From Acheta domesticus (Eukaryota; Arthropoda; Insecta; Orthoptera; Gryllidae), in the NCBI GenBank assembly GCA_031308135.1, contig JAHLJT010009436.1, forward strand, positions 138,530,303-138,594,302: a stretch of DNA of 64,000 bases, written 5' to 3'. Shown here piece by piece: positions 45,314 to 56,910 of this stretch (its first letter is position 1; the number at the start of each line of letters is the position of its first letter). The translations under genes were made by a program, and so were the position numbers. The notes beneath the pieces were generated by a model. That model worked only from the letters and a program-made list of their open reading frames with translations. It had not been told where the DNA came from and made no database searches.

Positions 45314-47149
45314 TCATGCCATCTCCCTTTATTCCTAGCTCCATGTGTGCCTATCTTTGCGCTAATTGGTTTGCACTTTTTGCCGGTATATTAGGTTAAG
45401 CTTTGCCACTATCTTTCGGAAACGGTGCAGTTGAGGGGAAAAATCAGTATTGAGATCAGAGAGAAGTCATTCAGAGTGCTGCATTTAAAAAACCATACAC
45501 CGAACTAAAGACGTAATACACGACGGGTCTCGGGAGATATTCCTCTGACCTAAACAAAGACAAGGAAAAGGGAGTTTTGACAGTGATGATTGTATGCATT
45601 TTAAGACAGATAAGAAGAAAAACCAAGAACTATTTTTTTTAAATTTGGGGTCTCATCATTAAAATATGTCTTAAACTTGGGGATATAGCACATTAATCTA
45701 TAAAATTACACTCTCAATGTATCTGCATCGTGCAGTTTTATACGAACTGATCAAGTAGACAAATTCCAGTTCTCTATTTCACTGTCAATCTAATTGTATC
45801 TAGAAAGTAATGCATACCTCAGGTAGATACAAATTGAGAATATTATCAACGAAAAGCTTTTGACATATAGGTAACACGTGCATATTGTGTTGTTTGTACA
45901 TGGTTATTAAGTCTGTACGTCCAACGGGAGGTAAACCTCAGTGACCTCGCTTTGAACGTTGTTCCCAGAATCACAACGGTAGATTTTACGACAATACCAT
46001 GTAAAATCCACGAACAATGAAGTGTTGACATTCATAAAACTTAAATTTCCGAGCGCTGGGTACATATTTTGATTGCATCTCTCAGTTTATTTGGCCGCCT
46101 CCTCTTTCTCGCCACCTACTGTCGTTTCTCTTTCATTTTCCCTCGTTCTATTCCACGAAGCAATAAATTTCTGATTTGAAGCTTTTGAAAAGGAAATGAA
46201 TGTTTGAGTCGATATTAATATTGAAGACTGCTGTCACCATGTCATATGGATTCCCGGGCACGGCTTTTCAGGATGAGGTGGATGAAAGAACGTGGCACTT
46301 TCTGAATAAAAACTTGTGGTGCTTCAAGAGCTTATATTTTATCGTAACTTATTGGTAACAGTTACGTACACTGTAATATTGCAACTTCCCTGACAATAAC
46401 ACTTTAGCCGTCACTTTAAAAAATTATACCCACACGAAGAGCAAGATGCTCGTAAAACATACAAATCATTAATTTAATACACATCTTTCTGTCACTGGAT
46501 TCAGTGAATGTTTTACGTTTCGAAGCCCCTAAAAGTGGATTTATTTACTAACGATGGCATTGAATGCCCCAGGTTGGAGGGAAAATTGGAAGATATTGAT
46601 ATTCTGCCGTCTAATGAAATAAAATGTTTTAAATCATTTCCCCAAAGTACATTTTTGTAAAAATGGTTTAAAAATACATTATTTGGAAACTTCGTGTGAA
46701 AGTAATCAATTGACACTTACCAATTTACAGTGATGGTAAGAGCTAGGAGGTCGCAACTATAAATTCATAACAGTAGAATATGCAACTAATTTATAATGAC
46801 CTTTTTTGCATCAACAAGAAAATATTACAGAAATAACAATGTTAGAAGTGAGTTTGGTAGTTCTTAAGTATGCAAAAAGTAACATTGTAAATGAGTTGCA
46901 TATGCTATTTTTTGTGTAACAGAATTGTGATTATGTAAGGAAGCGAGGCTGTTTTGGATGTTAAGTAGTAATCTCGGACCCATATTACTATGTCAGATGA
47001 GCAACCTAAAAGACTAATTTGCTTACCAATGGAAATTAGTTTGAAAGTTATGATTTATACAAATATTAGATACTTGCCACGAGACTTTTGGAAGCAATTG
47101 CAAAAGCAGAAAATTCATTAATTCCAAAGAATTCTAGCAAACGTTTTGA
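45314..47149. other. A+T-rich stretch, no gene recognised
   Basis: Frames below 70 codons without motifs. No clear repeats. Confidence 0.4.
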
Positions 47150-47540
47150 AAAGGAGGTCCTAGGGTTCGAGTCTAGACTGTGGTAGGATTTTTGACACTA
47201 GTTGGATAGCTGGGACGAATTCGGCCGCTGTGTGGAAGAGAATTCTAGTGATCGGCTGCTCTGATCGGTAGGTTTCCATGGTTTCTCCGAACATCAGCCG
47301 AATGCCAAAGCAGTACCCTAACAAATGGGCCACGGACTGCACAAGATCTCTCCTTACCCTTCCTTGTCCAACCTTGCTCCTTACATGCAAAACACTAATA
47401 TGTATGTCGAGAGAGTAGTCGGAGCTTCGAACTTGCCCCGGTTGGTTGCCTCACTGGTGGGAGATATATGGATGGGTAAAATTCCGCAAGCCGATGGGTA
47501 GGTCGGCGCCAGATCTCGCCATCCTACAAGACAAGGGGTG
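47150..47540 (+). repeat. SINE family A, 3'-truncated copy f
   Basis: The head has a B-box-like GGGTTCGAGTCTAGACTG and a TTTGACACTAGTTGGATAG segment. The body runs on to CGGCGCCAGATCTCGCCAT and then stops about 130 bp short of the family tail. Confidence 0.7.
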
Positions 47541-47745
47541 ATATGAATAAAAATGAGTAAGTACTCCAAAGCAATTGCTCATGAGTACAAGTAGGAACAA
47601 CTACTTCTCATAAGCAGTTGCTTCTTTTCATGTGAATAAAAAGTTTAGCGAAACTTGAAGCATTTACTTTTCTCTCTGAGTAATTGTTCACTAACTGATC
47701 TGTTACGATTGGTCGATTCTCATCTATTTTGTTTGTCTACGTTAA

Positions 47746-47866
47746 GGCGCATCCATACGATGCGTCTTTTTGTTCAATTTTGCGCATGCGTCCAACGCAA
47801 ACGCCTAGCGCACGCAGCGCATGCGTTTGGGACATGCCTCCTTTCGTCAAAACGATGGATGCGTGC
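47746..47866. repeat. Dyad-rich CGCATGCG cluster
   Basis: GGCGCATCCATACGATGCG (47746-47764) is matched in reverse by CGATGGATGCGTGC (47853-47866). Between them lie two GCGCATGCG palindromes (47782-47790 and 47817-47825). This could be a miniature DNA element. The palindromes also fit the known NRF-1 type binding pattern, so a promoter is the alternative. Confidence 0.4.
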
Positions 47867-48975
47867 AATAGCGCAAGCTTTCCCGGAGCCGAAGGGAATC
47901 TCGTGCGTCTTTCTCGCGCGCTTTCTCCAAAGAATGTGTATTTCATAGCGAAGTCATCCGGAATTCCGAGCCGTACGAGTTTTTTGAGTCGTCTTTGGTA
48001 GTCTTCCGAGTTATCGTGTGGTGTCCGTCTGTGTTTTATTGCAAATTTCTTGCAGATTATTAATTTATTATATATTTACGGTAGTATAAAGTTTCAATAT
48101 ATAATTATTCAGCTGTATTGTGGAAACTAGTAAAAATGGACGTGTAATTCTTCTCAATTCTAGTTCAGTGTATTGCAATGACAGGAGAAGAATATTTAGT
48201 TCTCCCTAATTTTTTATATTATTTTTACAGTACTAATGCCAATTTTCAAAATTTATTTCATTCTTTATATAGATGAAACAATTAAATGCAATAGTTCTCA
48301 TATAAGTTTGTGTATTTTCAGAACGTATCTTAAAAACAAAGAACTCACTCTTCAGTTCATTGAAGGACATAGGGAAAAATAAGTTTTTCTCTTCTTTTGA
48401 CTGATTATAAAATAAGCTGGATCCATGAAATGAAAAATACTGTGATTAATTTGCAAATGATACAAGGAGCTTTACTTCTAGTTATTTACAACATTTCTTC
48501 AAACAAAATTTCTAAAGTAAAAATTGAAAATATTGCGGAATCTTTATCATGTATCTGACAGATTCAATCAAAGCAATAACGCAATGTTTTTACGATAGTA
48601 TTCGAGTGTTAAAAACAATGCGAATTTAGAAAACGTCTGTCCGTTGTGCCCATCAAGCAGATAGGCTAAAGGAGAATATACAGATGGACAAATTGACAGA
48701 CAGACTTACGAACGGAAAGATGGACACGCGTACATATGGACAAACAAACGGAGGGCCGCACAGAAAGATGACCGGATACAAGGATGGGCAGTAAAAACAT
48801 TTATAAATTAAATTATTTCAAAAACATAATCATCTTACAATAGATTAATCAACAGTGAGGGCGAGTTTTCAATGGAGCAGAAATGTGGATTAGAAAAACA
48901 ATGCAAAGTCCGCTGATTGCACATCGGATCCCAAATCGCTCGCAAGGGAAATTCGTCGGGAAGGTACGGCAGAAT
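47867..48975. other. A+T-rich stretch, no gene recognised
   Basis: No recognised coding sequence. A GGACA-rich segment at 48680-48790 resembles a degraded version of the family B tract. Confidence 0.35.
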
Positions 48976-49245
48976 TTGTTTGATTAGAAGGAGCTGCGGA
49001 TGGAGGGAGGACCGGCGCGATCTTTGTTCTGGCGATTGGCGAGCGAGCGAAGGGCCGCCGCGGAGGCGCAAAGGAACGCGATCGCGCTATCGCTGCGGCC
49101 TAATGAGAACGCCTTGGACAAAGGAACGCGCCGGCGCGGCTCGCGGAGAGCGCCACACAATAAGGCGAGACGAGATGGTGCCGAGAGAAGAGGCATGCCC
49201 GCGAGGCGGACGGGCAGGCGCGAGGAGTAAGACGGAGGGGTGAAA
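48976..49245. other. CpG-rich patch
   Basis: Dense in GCG and CGC (GCGAGCGAGCGAAGGGCCGC near 49039). Frames are open on both strands. It directly precedes the purine tract. A promoter of an unrecognised gene is possible, but none can be tied to it. Confidence 0.35.
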
Positions 49246-49302
49246 GGAAGTGGTTTGGATGGAGAGGAGTTGGGTTGCAAAAAGCAGTGAATCAAGATAA
49301 GA

Positions 49303-49580
49303 GAGAGACTAGGGAGGGAGGAAGAGAGGGAAGGAGGTAGGGAGAGGGAGGTAGGGAGAGGGAGGTAGGGAGAGGGGGAGGGAGAGGGAGGAGGGAGAGA
49401 GGGGGAGAGAGGGGAGCGAGAGAGGGGGGAGAGGGGGAGCGAGAGAGGGGGAGAGGGGGGACGGGGGAGAGGGGAGGGAGAGAGGAGGAGGGGGAGAGGG
49501 GGAGGGAGGGGGAGGAAAAGAGGGGGAGGGAGAGGGGGGAGGGGAGGGAGATGGGGAGGGAGAGGGGGAGAGAGAGATGA
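49303..49580. repeat. Polypurine GGGAGA tract
   Basis: About 280 bp of almost uninterrupted A/G on the plus strand, built from GGGAGA-like units. The minus-strand Pro/Leu/Ser frames of 116 and 260 codons come from the pyrimidine strand and are not credible genes. Confidence 0.9.
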
Positions 49581-51195
49581 AAGAATAGAAGGAATGGAAA
49601 GAGATGGAACAGGATGAATGGGAAAAGGGGGATAAATTTCAATCAAAGATTGGAAATCCAGGACCCGGCAGTGCTTTCGAGGGCGGTGATGGAATGCGTC
49701 AGGGTAATGGAGTGCGCTGCAGAGTGAATCGACGCAAAGAAAGGCGTGTTGAAATAATATAGTCACGAGAGACAGATATCCAAGCTAAAAATTTGACGAA
49801 ACGATGCCAGACAGAACGTGAAAAGTTGAGTTACGGCGGGATGAGGATTGGCTGGACGCGAGGTGGGGTTAAGCGTGGAGAGAAGTGGGATGTCGGAGAT
49901 GGTGAAAGATGCTCGACGGAAGGAAGAGTAGCAACACAATACAGAAATGAGTACACTTGGATGATGGGAAATTTGACACAGACAGTAAGGTGAAGCCGGT
50001 CCGGTTGTGTCCGGTTGCAAATATGACATGAGAATGGCGTATGGTTCGCAGATTGAATTGCAAAATATCAGTAAGTACAGCTTCGTGAACATCGTCGTTT
50101 GACATGAAGTAACTTGCTTGCAACTGTAATAAACTTAACACAATACAAGCAGATACGATAAATATTACATGGTTATCTACAGAAGACGTGCTTAGGTTGT
50201 TAAAAATGGTTCCCAATAATTGATGTACTGATGAGACCATTCAAACGCACTTTTCATTAACAAGTAAAATCGCTCTGCTGTAATCCACGTGTTTCAGCAC
50301 TAACGGTAACGGTTTCGATACCAGTGACAGCGTTGAAGGATATTTAAGATTGCATTTTTTTAGTAACTTATGAAAGAAATACATTTTATTTTTGCAGCCA
50401 ATAATTAAATTGACGGACGTGTCCTTTTTACGATTCCTGGTGAACAGCTCTTCGTTCCTAATTTTATGTTCTCTCAAATATTTGGAGTGAATTGGTCCAC
50501 GGCCTCTATGTCTGTCTTCGGAAGATGAATTAGTGCGAGTGAAACTTGCTCGGTGCTGCGCACTACGCGACGTGCCACGTGCACATTTGCCTCGTGCCCC
50601 GTCCATGTGCTGGCAGGACGAGTGTGCCAGGCGCACGGAGATCAGCATCTCATCACGCCTGTGACAATGCGGTGAGTGAGTGGACAGGGATGTCTACGTA
50701 GCCTGCAGCGTTCTGAGTTCTAGCCTTGTAGTTCATTCTTCGCGGCTGGGAAGAATAGCCGCCCTACGAAACAAAGGGCTGCGGAGTGCCTCTCGGGAAG
50801 AAGAGCAGCGGTGGTCGTGGTGAATGGAGTGGAGAAAGTGGTGGAAGGGACGAGTGCGCGGGCAAGGAAGGAGACGGGGCGGAAGCGAAGGCAATGTCGA
50901 GGCTGAGGTCGGCAGCGGACAGACACGGTGAACTCTGTCATTGAGACAGGGACGAGAGCGTGATGACCACCTGATGAAGATGGGACGGGGATAGGACGGG
51001 GACGAACACGGGGATATGAGTTTGATATGTGGCAACGTTTCATGGATACTATTAAAAAAATAGCAATTAAAGTTTAGAGGATCTTGATCATTCACTGAAT
51101 GTGCCGGAAACGATGAAGCGACAAATACGTTGCTAGCATTATTGTTGACCCCGATTGTTTTACGCCTAATGGCTCAAAGTTGAAGAATTTATAAA
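49581..51195. other. No gene recognised
   Basis: Frames of 107-135 codons on the minus strand (for example 50241-50648) have no known domain, and their Arg/Ser/Pro-rich parts follow base composition. Confidence 0.35.
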
Positions 51196-51280
51196 CAGGG
51201 GCGTCCAGAAGGGTAGCATGTATGGCAAATTGCCTCAACCCCTGACTATATTGGGAGCCCGATTTTCTTCATTCAAAATA
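51196..51280 (+). mobile_element. Possible hAT-type left end
   Basis: The segment starts CAGGGGCGTCCAGAAGGG, which resembles terminal repeats of hAT elements, and a CCTGACTATATTGGGAGCCC phrase follows. No matching right end or transposase was found. Confidence 0.25.
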
Positions 51281-51943
51281 AATAAAAATGTACAGACTTC
51301 TAATTGAAATTAACCGCTCCGTCTTCTTTCTGTTGCACAGAGAAAACAATTCTGCTTGTCTATTGTAATAAGGGGCGAAACTTGAGCTCTCGTGGATTAC
51401 TGCCCCCGGCCACGTGTTATATCTGGGCACCATTGAAAAATACAAGGAATGATGATGTATAATAAGTAGCGGAAGAGGTAGATGGAATGTAATTCTTGGT
51501 AATTGGATAGTTCAGCACTAAGCTTCGTACTTTGATGGCAGAGAGCTCGATTCCAAACAAGATAGTGTATTTATAAGAGTTTGTACGTGTTTGTGTTGAT
51601 AATAAAATTATAATGTTTTAAGGCAATGCATCAGTGAATTTTAGCAAAAAATCAATAAAATATTATTTTATGTTTTTTATTATGATTATAACTTCTACTT
51701 TCAAGATTTGAAATCAGTTTTAGATTTCACGCAATATTTATGACGTGACGCGATGATTTAAAGGGTTGTGAGTAAGTGGGCGTGGCTCTTTTAAAATCCC
51801 CAACTGACATTTTGTTGACCAATTTTCCAAATAATGTGCAAATTGGCGAGTTTTGAGGTACAGAAATGTTGGCTGGACTTTATTAATCTAAAATTCGCTA
51901 TTCTGAAAAACAATTGAACAGTTTAGAGCGTGTAACATCGATA

Positions 51944-52660
51944 TAAACAACGTGGCTTCCATGTGGAGTAGCCTAAAAGAAGATACTTCTGTCAAATTGA
52001 GAGCTTACTATCGCAATGTAGTTATAAAAAAATGTTCTCAATGTGCAACAGATGAAGAGTGCCACTTATGCTACAATATATCATTACATGTCAACAGACC
52101 AAAAAGCCACAGCACTTCAAATGTCCAGGAGGCCATGATTCCTGGTGTTTTTATAACCTAGCTGTTGCTGTTGGTGATGACCCACCTCCACTAGACAGAA
52201 CTACAAAGAAAACTATCTTAAATTCAAATGTGATTATAAAAATGATGCCAGCGCATCAAATATTTGCATTAAATGAGTTGCTGGAGAGCTGCACTGTAGG
52301 CAAGACCCAAAATTCCAATGAAGCACTGCACAGTATAATTTGGTCGAGGTGGCCCAAGGAAGTTTTTATTTCCAACAAAATTTGGACTTAGGAGTAGTTT
52401 CTGCCATTTCAGAAATAAACATGGGAAATCAACATGGGTCTATCAAAAACTTAGGGAAAATGTAACTGGCACAAAACATACAGCATCAGGACAGAAAATT
52501 AGTGTAACTAGGGACAAACGTCGCTTACAGCACAGTGAACTGTCAGCACAGCGGGGGCACAAGACAGCAAGAAGGAAGCTGAAAATGATTAAAACTGTGA
52601 CTGAATTTTTAAAAAAAGAAAGGTGTCATGTAAGCAGGTGAACAATTTTAGGTGTGCAGG
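51944..52660 (+). pseudogene. Mutator-like transposase remnant
   Basis: Plus-strand frames together cover much of the C-terminal half of a protein type annotated as Mutator-like transposase domain. SLKEDTSV and AYYRNV come first. After a frameshift near 52120 there is CPGGHDSWCFYNLAV, then LLESCTVGKTQNSNEAL, IIWSRWPKEVF and, in another frame, SAISEINMGN. The C-x-x-G-x-D-S-W-C and G-x-T-Q-N-x-N-E blocks are the family's strongest signatures. Stops and at least two shifts make it inactive. No element ends were located, so it may be a domesticated-type relic or a truncated transposon. Confidence 0.75.
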
Positions 52661-53615
52661 AATAAGGCAAAGTACTTTATATGATATTGAAATTTTGAAT
52701 TTGCTTTTTCTCGCATACAATTTTTTCAGCATTTTGATATATTCATAATGCTCCTTAACTTGCACATTTTATGCTATTCATCTGAATTTTTTACCTAAGG
52801 TATATAACATGTGGATTAATAAAGTGATAGAGGATTTTTTATATAATTGATAGTATCCATATAATTAATTATTTTGTGTGACGACCACTTAAAAAATCAA
52901 TGAAAAAATTAAATTAGAATTTGTCATATTTTTATAAAGGAACCAATTGATATTTCAATTAAAATCGACTATCAGTTTATTTATTGTCATCTTAAAGAAG
53001 AAAAATAAAATTTTCAGAGTAAATGGCTGACAAATTCATCGAAAGGAGAATTTTAATTAATCGATTAAAAATTTGATTAAACCCTTATTATCTAGTAAAT
53101 TATTCAACATACAGAGTGGAAATTTTGCATGTGATATAATAGTTATGTTGTCATTGTTCATGCAAAATTTCAGAATGATAAGACAAGAATTGATCATTTT
53201 AGAATTTTCAGTGATGCATTGCCGAACGAGTCTCCATGGTACACTTCTTAGTTGAGATGTAAACGTTGGGTTCCACACGTAGATTAAGAGCTAGAAAAGA
53301 ACTTAAAGACCATATTGTTATCAACAGTTTTTTGATATACATTCCCACATTTTTCACAGAGCACGCCTCGAATCAGAATCTCACAACTTTTTATTTCGAA
53401 AATATACGTTTAAAAGTTAGTGGTCCTTCCTCAGAACATACTTTCTCATATTAAGTGAAGTTTACGCGGGTACTAGATGAACCCGTGCGTGAAGTTCACA
53501 CATTGGAAAATCTTGATTGCATATATGTTCGTGGCCAGAGAAGTGTTTATTCTCTTGGAAATAGCTTCATTGACCCAATATAAGCCGGTGCGAGTGTTCC
53601 AAACCCGCAAGAATA
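52661..53615. other. A+T-rich stretch, no gene recognised
   Basis: Frames of about 60-73 codons only. An imperfect inverted repeat, GTGAAGTTTACGCGGGT with a matching CCCGTGCGTGAAGTTCAC, lies at 53455-53499. Confidence 0.4.
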
Positions 53616-53625
53616 CGAGGGGCAT

Positions 53626-53922
53626 TCAATAATTAAAGAGACAAATTGGTCTGGAGAAGTAAATGTTTATTTTAGCAAAACAGTATTTTTCGTACTTTTC
53701 AATATAATCCTCTCCAACATTTATGCACTTGTCCCAGCGGGTTACCAGCTTTTTTATCCCCGCTGCAAATAACTCTTTATCTTGGTGTTTAAACCAATTT
53801 CCCACAAAGTGTTTGACATTCTCGTTTTCCTGGAACTTTTTCCCACGTAATGCTTGCTTTAGTGAACCAAGCAAATGGAAATCAGATGGTGGTAAGTCGG
53901 GGCTGTGAGGGGGATGAGGCAA
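53626..53922 (-). pseudogene. mariner transposase C-terminal part
   Basis: The 98-codon frame starts in the HPPHSPDLPPSDFHLLG block, which contains the third catalytic aspartate of the D,D34D triad (the D of SPDL). It continues with RGKKFQENENVK and ends in TRWDKCINVGEDYIEK, as in active mariners. The first two catalytic residues lie upstream in sequence broken by stops. The start codon here is only the first Met of an open stretch and not the real start. Confidence 0.8.
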
Positions 53923-54472
53923 TACCTCCTAACTCATTTTGTCGATGGTATCACGGGTTTGTTGAGCAATGTGAGGACGTGCGTTGTCTTGAATCACACC
54001 TCACCTCTCCTCTGAGATCCATGACGACTCGCTCCCAAGGCTGGATTCACCTTGTTCAAAATCATATGTGAGTAGTATTGTCTCTTTATTGTAAGGTGTT
54101 CTTCGAGATAATCACAAAAAACGCACCGACAGCGTCCCAAAACACCGTCAATAGGACTTTTCCTCCTGATGTGGCCAGAGCGATGTTAGTCAGTCACTGA
54201 GTCTCAACCACATTTGAATCGTTCTACCCACTTGTAAAAATTCCTGCCGTTCATTCAACTTTCACCGTACACTTCAGTCATTCTAGAGTATATATCAGCT
54301 GGTTTTTCATCTTAAGTAAGAAAAGAAAGAATCAAAGAACGTTGTTCAACCAATGTGGAATTTTCAGGATGTCTCGCCATTGTTCAACTTAATTTTGAGG
54401 TTATGAACACAACAATGATGATCCTCCAGATGATCTGGGCTGATCCCAGTGATGCCAACTTAAAGCCTTAAA

Positions 54473-54515
54473 ATTACCAAACTTATCCCACCAACTGTGG
54501 GATAAGTTTGGTAAT
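54473..54515. repeat. 19-bp perfect hairpin inside the mariner
   Basis: Arms 54473-54491 and 54497-54515 (ATTACCAAACTTATCCCAC and its complement) have a 5-nt loop, immediately inside the right terminal repeat. Confidence 0.85.
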
Positions 54516-54864
54516 CCTCCAGACCAATTTGTCTCTTTAATTATTAATTGGCCTCGTATCTGATAGAACTGACTGGTATTTGAACTCAAGCGCGTAGGTT
54601 TGCGCGTTCTAGGCGTTAGACTACTATAGTGATTTGCTTTTCAGGTGGCCCTAAACACAACAATTCTTAATCAAAATGATACTGACGTTACAGAGTTCAA
54701 TGCATCGAGCTCTATTTTACAAAACAGGTTAAAGAAGCTAGTAATGCTTAGAAAAGAATATACTCTCTCGTAGTCTTTGTAATGATTACATTATATTTTA
54801 TTACTGCAACTTATCCTACAAATACAAGTACTTCAGTCATCTATTCACCAAATAAAATTCTTGT

Positions 54865-55248
54865 TGCTCTGATCGGTGCTTTTTCGTGGTTTCTTCGTTC
54901 AACACCAGGCAAATACCAGAGCAGTACCCTAACAAACGGGTCAGGGACCGTGCGCGATATTTCCTCCCTCTTCCTCGTCCTATCCTTTCCCCTTACTTAC
55001 ACTCACGCTAACATGCATTATACTACCATACGTCCCGGGAGACCGGTCGGGAGCTTAGAACTTGACCTGGCTGGGGCGGTGTCCCGCTGATGGGAGATAT
55101 CTCGTGGAGGGAAAATTGGCAAGCCGACTTGAAGATCTGCGCCGGCTCTCATCATTCAGCGCCAGGTCACTGCACTGTATTTACGCGAATAATAACCATA
55201 GCATTTGACGCGCCCGGAAACACAAAATAGTAGCGCCCGGAATCACTA
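54865..55248 (+). repeat. SINE family A, 5'-truncated copy g
   Basis: It begins at GTTGCTCTGATCGGTGC and keeps AGCAGTACCCTAACAAACGG, CATGCATTATACTACCA, GGGAGACCGGTCGGGAGC and a tail in which GCGCCCGGAA occurs twice. The tRNA-like head is missing. Confidence 0.7.
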
Positions 55249-55269
55249 AAGGAAGAGCTGGAGATGCGA

Positions 55270-55770
55270 AAAAAATACGTATTTTTATTTTAGAAAATTC
55301 AAAAATGACAATAGAAACTTCTGCCGTTAACCAGTCAGTAGTTTATTAGTAGTTTACGTACGAAAGCGTGATTTTAGTAAAAATGTTTAGCTCTTTTTTC
55401 TCAGCATTAGAAATCTTTTGCTAGACTACATAATTACTCAGTAAGTGCGGGTATTGGAGAAAGTAAAAATTTGGAACGGTTTTTACAGAAAATATTGTTT
55501 ACGTACTTGAGGGTAAATGTCGCGATATAATTCAAATTATGGGAATATTACTAATTTTTCGAAAAAGGCCTACATAAAATAATGAATTACAGAATAATTG
55601 AAAACACTTAAAATGTTTAAGGGTAACTTCTAAAGTACCTCCCAAAATAAAAGAACCCTATTTTCAAATGCACAGGGCCTTTTGTCTGTTACGAGCGGCT
55701 TGGGTTATTTATATTTTGAGGCAAATCGTATATATGGTTCATGTGTAATGTTGTTCATAGATGGACAGAG
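55270..55770 (-). repeat. Family B repeat, copy 6 (diverged)
   Basis: It has AAGTACCTCCCAAAATAAAA and a TGTTGTTCATAGATGGACAG segment in the minus-orientation order, but is more decayed than the other copies. Confidence 0.45.
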
Positions 55771-55989
55771 AAAGTGTACGAAAAAGCAAGACCAAGAAGA
55801 AAATTTGAAAAAAGGCAAGCAATAGGAGAGTAATAAAGAGAAGCACCCATAAATAAATTATAGTGTGATTTAATATTTCGAGCAAACCAGAGGAACAAAT
55901 GTTGAGATTACATAATTGCGAAAAATTCGATCAAAGAAGGAAGGACGGAAGGAGAAAGAAATGCAAAGTGAGGTAACACGAGAGCAACC

Positions 55990-56350
55990 AAACGAAGCAA
56001 AGAATGGGCGAGCGGAGGGCCGGGAGTTCATTAGGCGTGGGAGTGCGGCGCGGGCGCCCGCGGGCGACCAGCCACCGCCGCGCCGCGGGCACCGCAACAG
56101 CGCGAGCGGCCGCCGCTGATGAGGCGGTCACGGACGCGGCGCGACGCGGCGCAGCGAGGCGAAACGCGCTCAGGTGGCAGCGCCCGGGGCGCGCCCGCGG
56201 GCCCCTGCGGACGGCGCGCACCTCCGCCGCGACGCCACTCGCCCGCCGCCCACACAGCCCCCGAGGGCACTCGGACCTCGGGTCTAGCGCCTCGTGGACG
56301 GTTGGGAACGCCCACCCGGTTTGCCAGTCTCTCGGTGACACTCACGCGCA
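55990..56350. promoter_or_regulatory. CpG-island-like block
   Basis: This is the strongest CpG-rich stretch in the window (GCGGCGCGGGCGCCCGCGGG near 56045, CGGCGCGACGCGGCGCAGCG near 56136), in strong contrast to A+T-rich flanks. Open frames of 89-194 codons occur on both strands but differ from each other and show no domain. A promoter with a first exon, or an LTR-like fragment, are the two options. No TATA box is seen. Confidence 0.4.
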
Positions 56351-56385
56351 GTCACAGGCAAGGCTTCACGAACCACGGTTTGAGA

Positions 56386-56900
56386 TAGATAGATTGATTG
56401 ATAGATGGATGGATGAATTAGTGATTCCGGAAGCGTCATCTAAGGTCATTATTCCCGCAAGAGTAGTGCAAGTTTTTCCGCGAGTGAACGAACGAGAGGG
56501 AGGGGAGAGGGAGAGAGAGACGGAGAGAGAGGTGATCTTTCCGTGCTGGATGGTGAGTTTTCCCCAACAAGGTGTCTCCCACCAATAGGACACTACCCCA
56601 GCTGGGACAAGATATAAGCTCCTGACCGGTCTCTGGCATGTGTGATAGTGTAGTTTATGTAAGTGGAAGTGCATGTGAGGGGTGAGAAGAGAATAAGGAA
56701 GACAAAGGAAAGATCGCGCGCTGTCAGTGGTCCCTTTGTTAGCGAACTGCTCCGGCATTCGCCAGGTATTGATCAGAGTGACTATGGAATACTACCGATC
56801 GGAGCAGCTAACTAGTAGAATCCTGCTACCTTCGGGACTCGATGACCTTCCGGTCAGAAGCACTGCAGTGACCTCAGTTGATGCCCTAAGCCACTTCTCC
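56386..56900 (-). repeat. SINE family A, copy h with damaged head
   Basis: It starts with GATTGATTGATAGATGG and the GTGATTCCGGAAGCGTCATC segment. It includes a GAGA-rich expansion at 56495-56530 that is absent from other copies, continues through TCCGGCATTCGCCAGG, and ends at a head lacking the TAGCTAGATA segment. It meets copy i head to head. Confidence 0.7.
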
Positions 56901-56910
56901 CCATCCAGGG

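Larger units (their letters stand above)
53616..54557 (-). mobile_element. mariner element with both ends
   Basis: The ends are 40-bp inverted repeats (CGAGGGGCATTCAATAATTA on the left, nearly matched in reverse at the right), flanked by TA at 53614-53615 and 54558-54559, the family's target duplication. Its 942 bp is a little short for the family. The transposase lies on the minus strand: a broken N-terminal part near 54340-54230 (YSRMTEVYGES, FYKWVERFK), then the readable C-terminal frame. The element is inactive. Confidence 0.85.

Noticed and set aside
48984..49766. 260-codon Pro/Leu/Ser-rich minus-strand frame
   Set aside because: It is the pyrimidine strand of the GGGAGA tract plus a CpG-rich patch, with no domain.
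56004..56588. 194-codon protein in the CpG-rich block
   Set aside because: It is Arg/Ala-rich, overlaps open frames on the other strand and runs into a SINE. The composition explains it.
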